Shown here in pieces: positions 14,953 to 24,908 of a DNA stretch of 64,000 bases. The notes beneath the pieces are model-generated. The model was not told where the DNA came from, ran no database searches, and saw only the letters and a list, made by a program, of their open reading frames with translations. A program made the position numbers and the translations under genes. How positions within the stretch are numbered: position 1 is the stretch's first letter; each line of letters begins with the position of its first letter. The stretch is from Pseudodesulfovibrio sediminis (lineage in GTDB: Bacteria; Desulfobacterota; Desulfovibrionia; Desulfovibrionales; Desulfovibrionaceae), in assembly GCF_020886695.1 (NCBI RefSeq), contig NZ_AP024485.1, positions 3,700,151 to 3,764,150 of the forward strand, in the 5' to 3' direction.

Positions 14953-15245
14953 TGGATTATTCGAAAGTACTGCTCCGTCCCGTCGTGTCTGAAAAGGCCA
15001 ACGAGATCAAAGAGCAATCCAATCACGTCTCTTTTTACGTCCACCCCGATTCCAATAAGGTCGAGGTGAAGAAGGCTGTCGAGACTGCCTTTGACGTCAA
15101 GGTAGAGTCCGTGAATATCGTTGCTAAGAAAGCTATGCCGCGCATGAAGTTCGGCCGTGCCACTGGTGGTCGGATTTCCGGCTACAAGAAGGCATACGTC
15201 AAGCTTGCCGCAGGCGATAAAATCGAAATCTTCGAAGGAGTGTAA
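14952..15245 (+). CDS. rplW: 50S ribosomal protein L23
   Basis: A 97-residue protein at the tunnel exit and the docking site for trigger factor and SRP. The N-terminus [18 protein letters not shown] is typical. It is translationally coupled to rplD by a one-base overlap and lies 2 bases before rplB. Confidence 0.96.
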   Translation: MDYSKVLLRPVVSEKANEIKEQSNHVSFYVHPDSNKVEVKKAVETAFDVKVESVNIVAKKAMPRMKFGRATGGRISGYKKAYVKLAAGDKIEIFEGV

Positions 15246-15247
15246 CC

Positions 15248-16078
15248 ATGGCAACCCGTAAGCTTAAGCCTACTTCTCCGGGGCGCCGGTTCCAGACCAT
15301 TTCCGACTTTGCGGAAATCACCCGGTCCACTCCTGAGAAGTCGCTGACCAAGGGCCTGACCAAAAAGGCCGGTCGCAACAACAATGGTCGTGTCACCATG
15401 CGCCGTCGCGGCGGTGGTCACAAGACTCTGTACCGTATCGTTGATTTCAAGCGCAACAAGGTTGGCATCACTGCCAAGGTTGCCGAGATCGAATACGATC
15501 CGAACCGCAGCGCACGTATCGCTCTTCTGCATTACGCAGACGGCGAAAAGCGTTACATCCTGGCTCCTGTCGGCCTGAATCAGGGCGATACCATCCTCGC
15601 TGGCGAGGGTGCAGACATCAAGCCGGGCAACGCCATGGCGCTGTCCCAGGTTCCGACCGGTACCATCGTTCACAACATTGAACTGCAGCCCGGTAAGGGT
15701 GGTCAGTTCTGTCGTGCAGCCGGTACCTACGCACAGCTGATTGCTAAAGAGGGTAAATACGCTCTCCTGCGCATGCCTTCCGGTGAGGTCCGCAAGGTCC
15801 TGGCCACTTGTTGTGCCACTGTCGGTCAGGTTGGTAATATCCATCATGAGAACATCAAGATCGGTAAGGCCGGACGTAATCGCTGGCTTGGCCGTCGCCC
15901 GAAGGTTCGTGGTGTTGCAATGAACCCGATCGATCACCCGCTGGGTGGTGGTGAAGGTCGTAGTTCCGGTGGTCGCCATCCGGTGTCCCCGTGGGGTACC
16001 CCGGCCAAGGGTTACAAGACCCGGAACAAGAAGAAGGCTTCTTCGAAGCTCATCGTCAAACGCCGCGGCCAGAAGTAG
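15248..16078 (+). CDS. rplB: 50S ribosomal protein L2
   Basis: A 276-residue core protein of the large subunit, needed for subunit association and peptidyl transfer. It contains the [14 protein letters not shown] element near residue 220 (here [20 protein letters not shown]) with the conserved histidine, followed by GRHPVSPWG. The AAGGAGTG ribosome site overlaps the end of rplW. Confidence 0.97.
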   Translation: MATRKLKPTSPGRRFQTISDFAEITRSTPEKSLTKGLTKKAGRNNNGRVTMRRRGGGHKTLYRIVDFKRNKVGITAKVAEIEYDPNRSARIALLHYADGEKRYILAPVGLNQGDTILAGEGADIKPGNAMALSQVPTGTIVHNIELQPGKGGQFCRAAGTYAQLIAKEGKYALLRMPSGEVRKVLATCCATVGQVGNIHHENIKIGKAGRNRWLGRRPKVRGVAMNPIDHPLGGGEGRSSGGRHPVSPWGTPAKGYKTRNKKKASSKLIVKRRGQK

Positions 16079-16090
16079 GAGTATATACTA

Positions 16091-16360
16091 ATGCCTAGAT
16101 CTCTTAAAAAGGGCCCGTTCCTTGACGGTCACCTGATCAAGAAAATCCAAGTGGCTTCTGAAAATCAGGATCGTCGCGTGATCAAGACTTGGTCGCGCCG
16201 TTCCACGATCGTCCCTGAGATGGTCGGTATGACTTTCGCTGTCCATAATGGTCGGAAGTTCATCCCTGTGTTCGTGACTGAAAACATGGTCGGACACAAA
16301 CTGGGTGAATTTTCCCCCACCCGTACCTACTTCGGCCACATCGCCGATAAAAAGAAGTAG
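16091..16360 (+). CDS. rpsS: 30S ribosomal protein S19
   Basis: An 89-residue head protein forming a complex with S13. Starts [15 protein letters not shown] and contains [16 protein letters not shown], both typical. Small gaps on either side (12 and 14 bases) carry AGGAG ribosome sites. Confidence 0.96.
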   Translation: MPRSLKKGPFLDGHLIKKIQVASENQDRRVIKTWSRRSTIVPEMVGMTFAVHNGRKFIPVFVTENMVGHKLGEFSPTRTYFGHIADKKK

Positions 16361-16374
16361 GGTAGGAGGACATC

Positions 16375-16707
16375 ATGGAAGCTAAAGCAGTCGCAAAGTT
16401 CATTCGCGTCTCTCCGCGCAAGACCCGTATTGTTGCTGAGAACATCAAAGGCAAGGGCGTCGAAGATGCTCTCAACATTCTCCGGTTCACTCCGAAGAAA
16501 GCCGCGAAGATTCTCAGCAAGGTTCTCTACTCCGCCGTTTCCAACGCAGAGCAGATGCCCGGAGTCGATGTCGATTCCCTGATCGTTGACACGATCATGA
16601 TTAACGAAGGTCCGACCTGGAAACGCATTCAGCCGCGTGCCATGGGCCGCGCTTACCGTATTCGTAAGCGTACCAGCCACATTACCATCGTAGTGAAGGA
16701 ACAGTAG
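16375..16707 (+). CDS. rplV: 50S ribosomal protein L22
   Basis: A 110-residue tunnel-lining protein. Starts [18 protein letters not shown], and its beta-hairpin lies around residues 80-100 ([13 protein letters not shown]). No insertion of the kind linked to macrolide resistance is evident. It ends one base before rpsC. Confidence 0.96.
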   Translation: MEAKAVAKFIRVSPRKTRIVAENIKGKGVEDALNILRFTPKKAAKILSKVLYSAVSNAEQMPGVDVDSLIVDTIMINEGPTWKRIQPRAMGRAYRIRKRTSHITIVVKEQ

Positions 16708-16708
16708 T

Positions 16709-17350
16709 ATGGGACAGAAAGTACATCCTTACGGTTTTCGTCTGGGGTATAACAAGAACTGGCTGTCCCGCTGGTACAGCAGAAAGGACTATCCTGCATT
16801 CGTCCTTCAGGACGACCAGGTTCGCAAGTTCGTTAAGAAAAAATTGTATCAAGCCGGCGTTGCACGTCTCGAAATCGAGCGTGCCGGTGGCAAGATCCGC
16901 CTGATCATCCACACCGCGCGTCCCGGTATCGTTATCGGTCGCAAGGGTGTAGAGATAGAAAAGCTGCGTGAAGAATTGCGTAGCAAGTTTCAAACTGAAT
17001 TCACCATTGAGGTCAACGAGATCCGTCGACCGGAGGTTGAAGCTCAGCTCGTAGCTGAGAACATCGCCCAGCAGCTTGAACGTCGAATTGCCTTCCGCCG
17101 TGCCATGAAGCGTACGGTGGGCCTTGCCAGGAAATTCGGCGCCGAGGGTATCAAAGTTGCGTGTGCAGGTCGGCTTGCCGGCGCTGAAATCGCACGTGGC
17201 GAGTGGTACCGTGATGGTCGTGTGCCTTTGCACACTCTCCGTGCCGACATTGATTACGGTTTTGCCGAAGCAGCTACTACTTACGGCGTAATCGGAGTCA
17301 AGGTCTGGATCTTCAAGGGTGAGATTCTGGACAAAGAGGTAGAACAGTAA
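16709..17350 (+). CDS. rpsC: 30S ribosomal protein S3
   Basis: A 213-residue protein at the mRNA entry site. The KH domain includes [18 protein letters not shown] (about residues 72-90), followed by the C-terminal RNA-binding domain with [20 protein letters not shown]. It overlaps rplP by one base (TAATG). Confidence 0.97.
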   Translation: MGQKVHPYGFRLGYNKNWLSRWYSRKDYPAFVLQDDQVRKFVKKKLYQAGVARLEIERAGGKIRLIIHTARPGIVIGRKGVEIEKLREELRSKFQTEFTIEVNEIRRPEVEAQLVAENIAQQLERRIAFRRAMKRTVGLARKFGAEGIKVACAGRLAGAEIARGEWYRDGRVPLHTLRADIDYGFAEAATTYGVIGVKVWIFKGEILDKEVEQ

Positions 17351-17763
17351 TGCTTGCTCCAAAACGAGTAAAATTCAGAAAGCGGCAGAAAGGCCGCCTC
17401 AGAGGCAAGGCCCAACGGGGTAACAGCGTGTCCTTCGGCGATATCGGCCTGAAGGCACTGGAGCACGGAAAGATCACAAGCCAGCAGATTGAGTCCGCTC
17501 GTGTCGCCATCATGCGACACATCAAGCGCGGCGGTAAGGTCTGGATTCGCATCTTCCCTGATTTCCCCGTCACCTCCAAGCCCGCGGAAGTCCGCATGGG
17601 TAAGGGTAAAGGCGCACCCGACGGTTGGGTTGCACCGGTGAAACCGGGTCGTATCATGTACGAAGTAAAAGGCGTCGACATCGAGCTCGCCAAGGAAGCC
17701 CTGAAACGTGCTTCCTACAAGCTCCCGATCAAGACTGCTATCGTTGTGAAGGAGGGTATATAA
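17350..17763 (+). CDS. rplP: 50S ribosomal protein L16
   Basis: A 137-residue protein near the A-site tRNA elbow. Starts [16 protein letters not shown] and contains [19 protein letters not shown] with the conserved arginine. Coupled to rpsC by TAATG overlap and one base before rpmC. Confidence 0.97.
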   Translation: MLAPKRVKFRKRQKGRLRGKAQRGNSVSFGDIGLKALEHGKITSQQIESARVAIMRHIKRGGKVWIRIFPDFPVTSKPAEVRMGKGKGAPDGWVAPVKPGRIMYEVKGVDIELAKEALKRASYKLPIKTAIVVKEGI

Positions 17764-17764
17764 C

Positions 17765-17959
17765 ATGCTTACTTCCAAGGAACTTCGTGAACTGGATGAC
17801 GCCAAGCTGAACGAAAAGCTGACGGAAACCCGACACGAGCTGTTTTCCATGCGTTTCAAGCATGCCACAGCTCAGCTCGAGACCACCACAGCTCTCAGCG
17901 GCGCCAAAAAGACCATCGCCCGTATCCTGACTATTCAGCGGGAACGACAGGGAGCGTAG
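17765..17959 (+). CDS. rpmC: 50S ribosomal protein L29
   Basis: A 64-residue two-helix protein beside L23 at the tunnel exit. Starts MLTSKELRELDDAKLNEKL and has the conserved motif HELFSMRFKHATAQLE. Four bases separate it from rpsQ. Confidence 0.95.
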   Translation: MLTSKELRELDDAKLNEKLTETRHELFSMRFKHATAQLETTTALSGAKKTIARILTIQRERQGA

Positions 17960-17963
17960 AGAA

Positions 17964-18230
17964 ATGGCTGAGTTTAAATACCAAGGCAACAAGCGTGTGC
18001 TCACCGGCCTGGTGATCTCCGACAAGGCTGACAAGACAATTGTCGTCCGCGTCGAGACCCTGGTGAAGCATCCGCTGCTGAAGAAGTACATTCGCCGTCG
18101 CAAAAAATTCATGGCCCATGATCCGGCTAATGATTGCGGTGTTGGCGATAAGGTGCAGATCGTCGAATCGAGGCCCCTGAGCCGCCGCAAGCGGTGGCAT
18201 CTGGTACAGATCCTCGAAAAGGCCGTCTAG
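17964..18230 (+). CDS. rpsQ: 30S ribosomal protein S17
   Basis: An 88-residue OB-fold protein and early 16S 5'-domain binder. It contains [20 protein letters not shown] and the C-terminal [19 protein letters not shown]. It follows rpmC by 4 bases and precedes rplN by 14. Confidence 0.96.
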   Translation: MAEFKYQGNKRVLTGLVISDKADKTIVVRVETLVKHPLLKKYIRRRKKFMAHDPANDCGVGDKVQIVESRPLSRRKRWHLVQILEKAV

Positions 18231-18244
18231 GGTTAGGAGGAAAC

Positions 18245-18613
18245 ATGATACAAGTTGAATCCAATCTTGACGTTGCTGACAACTCTGGAGCCAAGAAGGT
18301 CCAGTGCATCAAGGTGCTTGGTGGTTCCAAGCGTCGTTATGCAGGCGTCGGCGATATTATTGTAGTGTCCGTCAAAGAAGCCATGCCCCATTCCAAAGTG
18401 AAGAAGGGCTCGGTTATGAAGGCGGTTGTCGTTCGCACCAAGAAGGGCTTCGGTCGTCCCGATGGCTCTTACATAAAGTTCGACAACAATTCCGCTGTGC
18501 TGCTCGGCACCGGTGGCGATCCCGTAGGTACCCGTATTTTCGGACCTGTGGCTCGCGAACTCCGTGCAGCCGGTTTCATGAAGATCATATCCCTCGCTCC
18601 CGAGGTCCTGTAA
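18245..18613 (+). CDS. rplN: 50S ribosomal protein L14
   Basis: A 122-residue intersubunit-bridge protein. Starts [18 protein letters not shown] at ATG 18245 with AGGAGG immediately upstream. The frame is open further upstream into rpsQ, but without L14 similarity. The central segment [14 protein letters not shown] is typical. Confidence 0.96.
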   Translation: MIQVESNLDVADNSGAKKVQCIKVLGGSKRRYAGVGDIIVVSVKEAMPHSKVKKGSVMKAVVVRTKKGFGRPDGSYIKFDNNSAVLLGTGGDPVGTRIFGPVARELRAAGFMKIISLAPEVL

Positions 18614-18623
18614 GGATTTGATG

Positions 18624-18944
18624 ATGAAGACTAAAATTCGTAAAGACGACAAGGTCATGGTCATCGCCGGGAAAGACAAGGGTAAGATCGGCAAGGTGTT
18701 GAAGATTCTCAAGAAGCAGGACAAAGTTCTGGTTGAGAAAGTCAACATGGTTCAGCGCCACACCAAGGCGAACCCCTATGCCCAACAACCCGGCGGAATT
18801 ATCGAGAAGGAAGCCCCTATCCATGTATCCAATGTGGCTATTGTATGCGACGCATGCACCAAGCCCACGCGGGTAGGGTACAAGAAGACTGAAGATGGAA
18901 AGAAGGTCCGCTTCTGCAAGAAGTGCAACGAGACCTTCAAATAG
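18624..18944 (+). CDS. rplX: 50S ribosomal protein L24, zinc-ribbon type
   Basis: About 106 residues. The KOW segment ([20 protein letters not shown]) helps nucleate 50S assembly. The C-terminus has two cysteine pairs, CDAC and CKKC, forming a zinc ribbon that many bacterial L24 proteins have lost. Adjacent ATGs at 18621 and 18624 both fit; 18624 has the better spacing (7 bases) from AAGGA. It lies 8 bases before rplE. Confidence 0.93.
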   Translation: MKTKIRKDDKVMVIAGKDKGKIGKVLKILKKQDKVLVEKVNMVQRHTKANPYAQQPGGIIEKEAPIHVSNVAIVCDACTKPTRVGYKKTEDGKKVRFCKKCNETFK

Positions 18945-18952
18945 GAATCAGT

Positions 18953-19492
18953 ATGACACGTCTCGAACAAGTATATAATGAAAAGGTCGTCCCCGAGCTC
19001 CTCAAGGAGTACGGTTATTCCTCTTCCATGGAGATCCCGAAATTGACGAAGATCTCCCTGAACATCGGCCTCGGTGAAGCTAGCCAGAACAGCAAGCTCA
19101 TCGAACCCGCTGTTAAGGAATTGACCGCCATCGCTGGCCAGAAGGCCGTTGTCACCCTGGCAAAGAAATCCATCGCGCAGTTTAAATTGCGTGAAGGTAT
19201 GCCGGTCGGTACTCGCGTAACACTGCGCGGCGATGCAATGTGGGACTTTTATGACAAGCTCGTGAGCTTTGCTCTGCCCCGTGTCCGCGACTTCCGCGGC
19301 ATTCCCGATCGCGGTTTTGACGGTCGTGGTAACTTCACAATGGGTATCAAGGAACACACCATCTTCCCTGAGCTTGACATCGATAGGGTTGAGTTAGTGA
19401 AGGGTATGAACGTGACTGTGTGCACATCTGCCAAGACTGACAAGGAAAGCAAGACTCTGCTTGATCTCCTTGGCATGCCCTTTAAAAAGTAG
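18953..19492 (+). CDS. rplE: 50S ribosomal protein L5
   Basis: A 179-residue 5S rRNA-binding protein of the central protuberance. It starts [20 protein letters not shown] at ATG 18953 (AGGAATC upstream) and has the core LRVTLRG-type element [17 protein letters not shown] and a typical end [10 protein letters not shown] longer open frame overlapping rplX is not L5. Confidence 0.96.
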   Translation: MTRLEQVYNEKVVPELLKEYGYSSSMEIPKLTKISLNIGLGEASQNSKLIEPAVKELTAIAGQKAVVTLAKKSIAQFKLREGMPVGTRVTLRGDAMWDFYDKLVSFALPRVRDFRGIPDRGFDGRGNFTMGIKEHTIFPELDIDRVELVKGMNVTVCTSAKTDKESKTLLDLLGMPFKK

Positions 19493-19503
19493 GAGGACGG
19501 AAA

Positions 19504-19689
19504 GTGGCCAAAACAAGCTTACGTGTTAAGGCACGCCGCAAACCCAAGTTCAAGGTTCGCGCCTACAATCGTTGTCCGATTTGTGGCCGTCCTCGGGCTT
19601 TTCTGAGGCGCTACGGCATTTGCCGTATTTGCTTCCGCAACAAGGCTCTCGCTGGGGAACTTCCTGGCGTCCGCAAGGCGAGCTGGTAA
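19504..19689 (+). CDS. rpsN: 30S ribosomal protein S14, zinc type
   Basis: A 61-residue short (type Z) S14 with CPICGR and CRICFR, four cysteines binding one zinc. The GTG start at 19504 follows AGGAGGACGGAAA. The short zinc form, rather than the roughly 100-residue cysteine-free form, is common in Desulfovibrio-like bacteria and means 30S head assembly depends on zinc supply unless a paralogue exists elsewhere. Confidence 0.96.
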   Translation: MAKTSLRVKARRKPKFKVRAYNRCPICGRPRAFLRRYGICRICFRNKALAGELPGVRKASW

Positions 19690-19704
19690 TTAAGGAGAAA
19701 TGAA

Positions 19705-20088
19705 ATGGCTGTTGTTGATCCTGTAGCCGACATGTTGACCCGCATCCGGAATGCGTATGGCGCTTATCATACTGATGTCGCCGTACCCACTTCCAAGATG
19801 AAATCATCCATTGCGGGTATTCTGAAGGAAGAAGGTTATATCACCGACTACGCTGTCGAGGACAGGGGCATCAGTATTAAGCTCAAGTACGCCGCAGGCA
19901 AACCGCTCATTACTGGCTTGAAAAAAGTCAGTAAGCCCGGTCGCCGTGTGTATGTTGGTGCATCTGATATCCCCCGTGTCCAGAACGGCATCGGTATTTG
20001 TATCGTGTCCACCTCAAAGGGACTGCTCGAGGGCGCCAAGGCCAAAGAGGCCAATGTTGGCGGCGAGCTGCTCTGCGAAATCTGGTAA
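19705..20088 (+). CDS. rpsH: 30S ribosomal protein S8
   Basis: A 127-residue central-domain binder. Starts MAVVDPVADMLTRIRNAYGA and ends GGELLCEIW. In E. coli S8 represses the spc operon by binding near rplE; no such site was verified here. The ATG has AAGGAGAAATGAA upstream. Confidence 0.96.
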   Translation: MAVVDPVADMLTRIRNAYGAYHTDVAVPTSKMKSSIAGILKEEGYITDYAVEDRGISIKLKYAAGKPLITGLKKVSKPGRRVYVGASDIPRVQNGIGICIVSTSKGLLEGAKAKEANVGGELLCEIW

Positions 20089-20100
20089 AGAGGTTCCATA

Positions 20101-20637
20101 ATGTCTCGTATAGGAAAGAATCCCATCGACATCCCTTCGGGTGTTGAGGTGTCTGTTGGAGCCTCCGAGATCCAGGTTAAGGGCCCTAAGGGGACCTTGA
20201 AGACTCCGGTCGATCCGACCGTTGAGTATAAGATCGAGGATGGCAAGGTATATGTCTCTCGCGTTGATGATTCCCGCAATGCGCGTGGTCAGCATGGTCT
20301 TCGTAGGACCCTGCTTGCCAACTGCGTTGACGGTGTGACCAAGGGCTTCGAGAAGACCCTGGAAGTCATCGGCGTTGGATATAAAGTATCGGTGCAAGGT
20401 AAGAAAGTTGTTCTGGCCGTTGGGTTTTCCCATCCGGTCGAGTTCGACCTGCCTGCCGGTCTCGAAGCCAAGGCGGAAGGCATCAAGCTGACCATCTCCG
20501 GCATCGATAAGCAGCTTGTCGGTGAAGTAGCGGCTCAGATCCGCCGCGTACGTCCGCCGGAACCCTACAAGGGTAAGGGCATCAAGTACATCGACGAATA
20601 TATCCGCCGCAAGGCTGGTAAATCCGGCGCTAAGTAG
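20101..20637 (+). CDS. rplF: 50S ribosomal protein L6
   Basis: A 178-residue protein near the sarcin-ricin loop. Starts MSRIGKNPIDIPSGVEV, and the C-terminal motif RRVRPPEPYKGKGIKY is intact. It is followed after 11 bases by rplR. Confidence 0.97.
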   Translation: MSRIGKNPIDIPSGVEVSVGASEIQVKGPKGTLKTPVDPTVEYKIEDGKVYVSRVDDSRNARGQHGLRRTLLANCVDGVTKGFEKTLEVIGVGYKVSVQGKKVVLAVGFSHPVEFDLPAGLEAKAEGIKLTISGIDKQLVGEVAAQIRRVRPPEPYKGKGIKYIDEYIRRKAGKSGAK

Positions 20638-20648
20638 GGGTATAAGTC

Positions 20649-21008
20649 ATGAGCAAAAGCAAGAATGCACAGAGGCTTCGTCGCAAGCCTCGCATCAGAA
20701 AGAAAATATCCGGTACCGAGGCACGGCCTCGCCTGGTCGTCTTCCGTTCCAATCAGCATATCTATGCTCAGTTGGTGGACGACGTGAATGGCGTGACCTT
20801 GGCATCCACCAGCACTCAGGTGCTGAACAAGGATGGCGAGTCTCTGAAGGCCAACAAGGATTCCGCTGCCAAGGTCGGCAAGGCTATCGCCGAAGTCGCC
20901 CAGGCAAAGAAAATCGAAACTGTTGTCTTCGACCGGAATGGTTACATCTATCACGGCAAGGTCAAAGCTCTTGCCGACGGCGCCCGCGAAGCCGGGCTTA
21001 AATTCTAG
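20649..21008 (+). CDS. rplR: 50S ribosomal protein L18
   Basis: A 119-residue 5S rRNA-binding protein. It has the basic N-terminus [15 protein letters not shown], then [20 protein letters not shown] and the typical end [20 protein letters not shown]. Flanked by rplF and rpsE with gaps below 20 bases. Confidence 0.96.
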   Translation: MSKSKNAQRLRRKPRIRKKISGTEARPRLVVFRSNQHIYAQLVDDVNGVTLASTSTQVLNKDGESLKANKDSAAKVGKAIAEVAQAKKIETVVFDRNGYIYHGKVKALADGAREAGLKF

Positions 21009-21025
21009 GTAGCTAGGAAAGAAAA

Positions 21026-21517
21026 ATGGAACAGAATGAAAGTGGATTGATTGAAAAAATCGTCTACCTCAATCGAGTCGCCAAGGTTGTCAAGGGTGGC
21101 CGCCGTTTCAGCTTCAGCTGCCTGGTGGTCGTCGGTGATGGTGAAGGTGGAGTCGGATATGGACTGGGAAAGGCCAACGAAGTGCCTGAAGCCATTCGCA
21201 AGGCGTCTGAACGCGCCAAGAAGAGCATGATCAATGTTCCTCTGCTGGACGGCACCCTTCCGTATGAGGTTCTGGGACGCTATGGTGCAGGCCGCGTTGT
21301 TTTGAAGCCTGCAAGCCGTGGTACCGGTATCATCGCCGGTGGTCCCGTTCGTGCGATCATGGAAGCCGTTGGCGTCCATGACATCCTGACCAAGGCTATT
21401 GGCACCAATAATCCGCACAACGTGCTGCGTGCCACTATTGCCGGTCTCGAGTCGCTTCGGAGCGCCGAGGAAGTTTCCGCCCTGCGCGGAGTCCCGGTTT
21501 CTACTCCGAGAAAGTAA
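21026..21517 (+). CDS. rpsE: 30S ribosomal protein S5
   Basis: A 163-residue protein at the mRNA entry and decoding side. It contains [20 protein letters not shown] (residues about 13-32) and [19 protein letters not shown]. It is 11 bases before rpmD, which starts with GTG. Confidence 0.97.
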   Translation: MEQNESGLIEKIVYLNRVAKVVKGGRRFSFSCLVVVGDGEGGVGYGLGKANEVPEAIRKASERAKKSMINVPLLDGTLPYEVLGRYGAGRVVLKPASRGTGIIAGGPVRAIMEAVGVHDILTKAIGTNNPHNVLRATIAGLESLRSAEEVSALRGVPVSTPRK

Positions 21518-21528
21518 AGGAGATCGCC

Positions 21529-21699
21529 GTGATAAAAGTTAAACAGATCAAAAGTAAGATTGCGTGCAAGCCTGATCAGGTTAAAACCCTGGAAGCTTTG
21601 GGCCTGCGCAGAATCAATCATGTCAAAGAGCACGATGACAATCCTGTTATCCGCGGCATGATCTATAAGGTCAGGCACCTGGTGGAGGTAGTAGAATAA
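21529..21699 (+). CDS. rpmD: 50S ribosomal protein L30
   Basis: A 56-residue gene translated directly from the sequence. The GTG start at 21529 has AAAGGAGATC upstream; the product begins [20 protein letters not shown] and contains [20 protein letters not shown], the L30 signature. It sits in the conserved rpsE-rpmD-rplO order, and its TAA overlaps the rplO ATG by one base. Confidence 0.94.
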   Translation: MIKVKQIKSKIACKPDQVKTLEALGLRRINHVKEHDDNPVIRGMIYKVRHLVEVVE

Positions 21700-22145
21700 T
21701 GAGACTGCATGAACTCTACGCCTTCCCGGAAGAGTACAAGAATCGCAAGCGCATTGGTCGCGGCTCCGGCTCCGGCTGGGGTAAAACCTCTGCCAAGGGT
21801 CACAAGGGTCAGAACTCCCGCTCCGGCGGTGGTGTTCGTCCCGGTTTTGAAGGCGGCCAGATGCCTCTGGCTCGTCGTCTGCCCAAGCGCGGATTCAAGA
21901 ATCCCTTCCGTGAAGAGTACGAAGCTGTGAACGTTGGTCGTTTGCTGGCCATGTTCGAAGGCAAGGAAGAGATCACCCTTAAGGACATGTATGACCGTGG
22001 CGTTGTTAAAAATGGCGCTCCCGTCAAAGTCCTTGGTACTGGTGATGTCGCAACGGCTGTGACCATTGAAGCTCATCGCTTCAGCGCGTCTGCTGCCGAT
22101 AAAATTGCCAAGGCCGGCGGCACTGCCAAGGCCATTGAAGCCTAA
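21699..22145 (+). CDS. rplO: 50S ribosomal protein L15
   Basis: A 148-residue late-assembly protein. Starts [20 protein letters not shown] and has the Gly-rich RGSGSGWGKTSAKGHKGQ and the RPGFEGGQMPLARRLPKRGF motif. Coupled to rpmD by TAATG; secY follows after 29 bases. Confidence 0.97.
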   Translation: MRLHELYAFPEEYKNRKRIGRGSGSGWGKTSAKGHKGQNSRSGGGVRPGFEGGQMPLARRLPKRGFKNPFREEYEAVNVGRLLAMFEGKEEITLKDMYDRGVVKNGAPVKVLGTGDVATAVTIEAHRFSASAADKIAKAGGTAKAIEA

Positions 22146-22174
22146 CTCTATTGGTTCGGAAGGGTACTTAGACG

Positions 22175-23485
22175 ATGTCAGGAGTTGATAACATTGCCCG
22201 GTTGCCTGAGCTGCGTAACAAGCTGCTCTGGACGTTCGCACTGCTCGCTGTCTACCGGATGGGCATTCACATCCCTATTCCCGGCGTCGATAGTGCTGCG
22301 CTGTCCGAGTTTTTCGCACAGGCGCAAAACACCCTCTTCGGGATATTCGACATGTTCTCAGGTGGTGGACTCAGCAAGATGTCCATCTTTGCCCTGGGGA
22401 TCATGCCGTACATCTCGGCCTCGATCATCTTGCAGCTTCTGACTGTTGTCAGCCCGGAGCTCAAGCGTCTTCAGAAAGAAGAAGGCGAGGCTGGACGAAA
22501 GAAAATAACCCAGTATACCAGATACGGGACCGTACTCATTACCATCGTGCAGGGCTTTGCCATTGCCACCGGTCTTGAGTCCATGAGTTCACCCACGGGT
22601 GCACCCATGGTCCTGTTCTCCGGTATCGGGTTCAAATTGATGACTATATTGACCCTGACCGCCGGAACCGTGTTCCTGATGTGGTTGGGGGAACAAATGA
22701 CTGAAAAGGGAATCGGAAACGGTATCTCCCTGATTATCTACGCCGGTATCATCGCGGGCCTTCCGTCCGCGCTGATCAAGACCGTGCAGTTGATGACTCT
22801 GGGTGAAATCTCTCTGTTTATCCTGATCTTCCTCCTGGTTGTGATGGCTGCTACGTTGGCCTTCATCGTCTTTATGGAGCGTGGTCAGCGCAGGATTCCG
22901 ATTCACTATGCCAAGCGTCAGCATGGTCGGAGAATGATGGGTGGGCAGACTACGCACCTGCCCTTGAAGATTAACACCGCTGGTGTTATCCCTCCCATCT
23001 TCGCCTCATCCATACTGATGTTCCCTGCGACACTCGCACAGTTTTCGAACAACGAGTTTCTCAAGGATTTCTCCAGTTTCCTGAGCCCTGATTCCATTGT
23101 GTACAATCTTTTGTTCATCGGAATCATCATCTTCTTCTGCTATTTCTATACGGCGATCATGTTTGATCCCAAGGGAATAGCAGAGAACATCCAGAAGCAG
23201 GGCGGCTTCATACCGGGCATTCGTCCGGGTAACCGCACTCGTGAGCACATCGATAAAGTGCTGGCCCGCATTACTCTGTGGGGAGCCTTGTATGTGTCTG
23301 CGGTGTGTGTGCTGCCAATGGTTCTGATTAGTAAATTCAGTGTCCCGTTTTATTTCGGTGGTACTTCTTTGCTGATCGTGGTCGGCGTGGCCATGGATTT
23401 CATGGGCCAGATCGAATCCTATCTGATTTCGCGTCAGTATGAAGGTTTGATGGGGAAAGGTAATAAACTGAAGGGCAGGCGTTAA
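22175..23485 (+). CDS. secY: Protein translocase subunit SecY
   Basis: A 436-residue inner-membrane channel of the Sec translocon with ten predicted transmembrane segments. It contains the plug-region sequence FDMFSGGGLSKMSIFALGIM, the GTVFLMWLGEQMTEKGIGNG element and the C5 loop GIRPGNRTREHIDKVLARIT. It is followed by map after 2 bases; adk and infA, which often lie next to secY, are absent, as in related Desulfovibrio gene orders. Confidence 0.97.
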   Translation: MSGVDNIARLPELRNKLLWTFALLAVYRMGIHIPIPGVDSAALSEFFAQAQNTLFGIFDMFSGGGLSKMSIFALGIMPYISASIILQLLTVVSPELKRLQKEEGEAGRKKITQYTRYGTVLITIVQGFAIATGLESMSSPTGAPMVLFSGIGFKLMTILTLTAGTVFLMWLGEQMTEKGIGNGISLIIYAGIIAGLPSALIKTVQLMTLGEISLFILIFLLVVMAATLAFIVFMERGQRRIPIHYAKRQHGRRMMGGQTTHLPLKINTAGVIPPIFASSILMFPATLAQFSNNEFLKDFSSFLSPDSIVYNLLFIGIIIFFCYFYTAIMFDPKGIAENIQKQGGFIPGIRPGNRTREHIDKVLARITLWGALYVSAVCVLPMVLISKFSVPFYFGGTSLLIVVGVAMDFMGQIESYLISRQYEGLMGKGNKLKGRR

Positions 23486-23487
23486 CC

Positions 23488-24258
23488 TTGAAAAAATTCA
23501 GGGGAGTCTTCCTTAAGAACGACAAAGAGATTGGCCTCATGCGTGAGGCCAATCGTATTGTTTCCCGGATTCTCGATGAGCTCGGTGAAAACGTCAAACC
23601 AGGCGTTTCCACCATGCACTTCGAGGAGATTTGCAGAGCCAGGTGCAAAGAGTACGATGTACGTCCGGCATTCCTTGGGTACCAGGGTTTTCCCTTTGCG
23701 CTTTGTTGTTCTGTCAATGAAGAAATAGTGCACGGCTTTCCTTCCGAAGAGCGAATTATTACGGAAGGAGACATTGTCAGTTTTGATATGGGCGTCGTGT
23801 ATAATGGTTTTTTTGGTGACTCCGCACGTACTTTTGGTGTAGGGCAAGTTGCTGAAGAGACGCAGAAACTCATGGATGTAACTCGTGAGTCTCTGTATAA
23901 AGGTATCGAACAAGCCATACCTGGAAACAACCTGTATGACATCTCCGCGGCAATCCAGTCATATGTCGAAGGGTTTGGCTTTGGAATAGTTCGTCGTTTT
24001 GTAGGACACGGGATCGGCAGTCATCTTCATGAAAAGCCAGAGATCCCCAACTTCGTCCCCAAGGGCATGACCGGCATTCCTCTAAAGGCCGGGATGGTGC
24101 TTGCCATTGAGCCGATGGTCACGGTTGGGACCCACGAAGTTGATGTTCTTGAGGATAATTGGACAGCAGTAACCAAGGACAGGAAACTGTCTGCTCATTT
24201 TGAGCATACCATTGCTGTTACCTCCGGCGGACCAAGGATATTGAGTTTGTCTGATTGA
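23488..24258 (+). CDS. map: Methionine aminopeptidase, type I
   Basis: A 256-residue cytosolic enzyme that removes the N-terminal methionine from nascent proteins. The five metal ligands are visible at D100 (SFDMGV), D111 (GDSART), H174 (FVGHGIG), E208 (LAIEPM) and E239 (HFEHT). The start is TTG at 23488; the first ATG, at 23539, would remove residues preceding the conserved EIGLMREANRIV. It shares the secY transcript. Confidence 0.94.
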   Translation: MKKFRGVFLKNDKEIGLMREANRIVSRILDELGENVKPGVSTMHFEEICRARCKEYDVRPAFLGYQGFPFALCCSVNEEIVHGFPSEERIITEGDIVSFDMGVVYNGFFGDSARTFGVGQVAEETQKLMDVTRESLYKGIEQAIPGNNLYDISAAIQSYVEGFGFGIVRRFVGHGIGSHLHEKPEIPNFVPKGMTGIPLKAGMVLAIEPMVTVGTHEVDVLEDNWTAVTKDRKLSAHFEHTIAVTSGGPRILSLSD

Positions 24259-24302
24259 TCCCATGGAGATGGGAAATTTAGACTTGCTCTTTACAGGAAA
24301 AC

Positions 24303-24319
24303 GCTGTATCAGATACAGC
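24303..24319. promoter_or_regulatory. Short palindrome in the map-rpmJ gap
   Basis: GCTGTATC and GATACAGC form a perfect 8-bp inverted repeat around one base. The 129-base gap is the longest between secY and rpmJ and also holds a weaker GC hairpin near 24331-24352. An operator or a processing site are both possible; no regulator is identified. Confidence 0.35.
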
Positions 24320-24387
24320 TTCGTTTAAAAGGCCACCCCTGAAAGGGGGCGTTGGCATTATTGTTATTTAGACATTGGAGAATGGTC

Positions 24388-24501
24388 ATGAAAGTCAGAC
24401 CTTCTGTTAAAAAAATGTGTTCAAAGTGCAAAGTAATCAGGCGCAATGGTGTGCTCCGGGTCATCTGTGAGAACCCCCGCCACAAGCAGCGTCAAGGATA
24501 G
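24388..24501 (+). CDS. rpmJ: 50S ribosomal protein L36, zinc type
   Basis: A 37-residue gene read directly from the sequence. It starts [20 protein letters not shown] and has the Cys/His set C-x2-C, C and H that binds zinc in the C+ form of L36. The ATG at 24388 follows TTGGAGAATGGTC. It lies 12 bases before rpsM in the conserved rpmJ-rpsM-rpsK-rpsD-rpoA-rplQ run. Confidence 0.95.
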   Translation: MKVRPSVKKMCSKCKVIRRNGVLRVICENPRHKQRQG

Positions 24502-24513
24502 AGGGAAATAACT

Positions 24514-24885
24514 ATGGCACGTATTGCTGGTGTTGATCTGCCGAAGAATAAGCGCATGGATATTGCGCTGACGTACATTTACGGCATCGGCCGGACCATG
24601 GCCCTGAAGATTCTCGCTGATACTAAGGTAGACCTGAACACCAACAGTGACAACCTCACTGCTGATGAAGTTTCTGCCATCCGTACCGAGATTGAAAATA
24701 ATTACAAAGTTGAGGGTGATCTCCGCCGTGAGATTTCCACCAACATTAAACGCCTGATGGACATTGGTTGCTACCGTGGCCTGCGCCATCGTCGCGGTCT
24801 GCCCGTTCGCGGTCAGAAATCCAAGACCAACGCCCGTACCCGTAAGGGTCCCCGCCGTTCCGTCATGGGCCGTAAGAAGAAATAA
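24514..24885 (+). CDS. rpsM: 30S ribosomal protein S13
   Basis: A 123-residue head protein contacting the P-site tRNA and subunit bridges. Starts [20 protein letters not shown]; the C-terminus has [20 protein letters not shown] and a basic tail. It is followed by an 81-base gap containing a hairpin before rpsK. Confidence 0.97.
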   Translation: MARIAGVDLPKNKRMDIALTYIYGIGRTMALKILADTKVDLNTNSDNLTADEVSAIRTEIENNYKVEGDLRREISTNIKRLMDIGCYRGLRHRRGLPVRGQKSKTNARTRKGPRRSVMGRKKK

Positions 24886-24908
24886 GTTCGTTTACGCGAA
24901 TATCGTTT

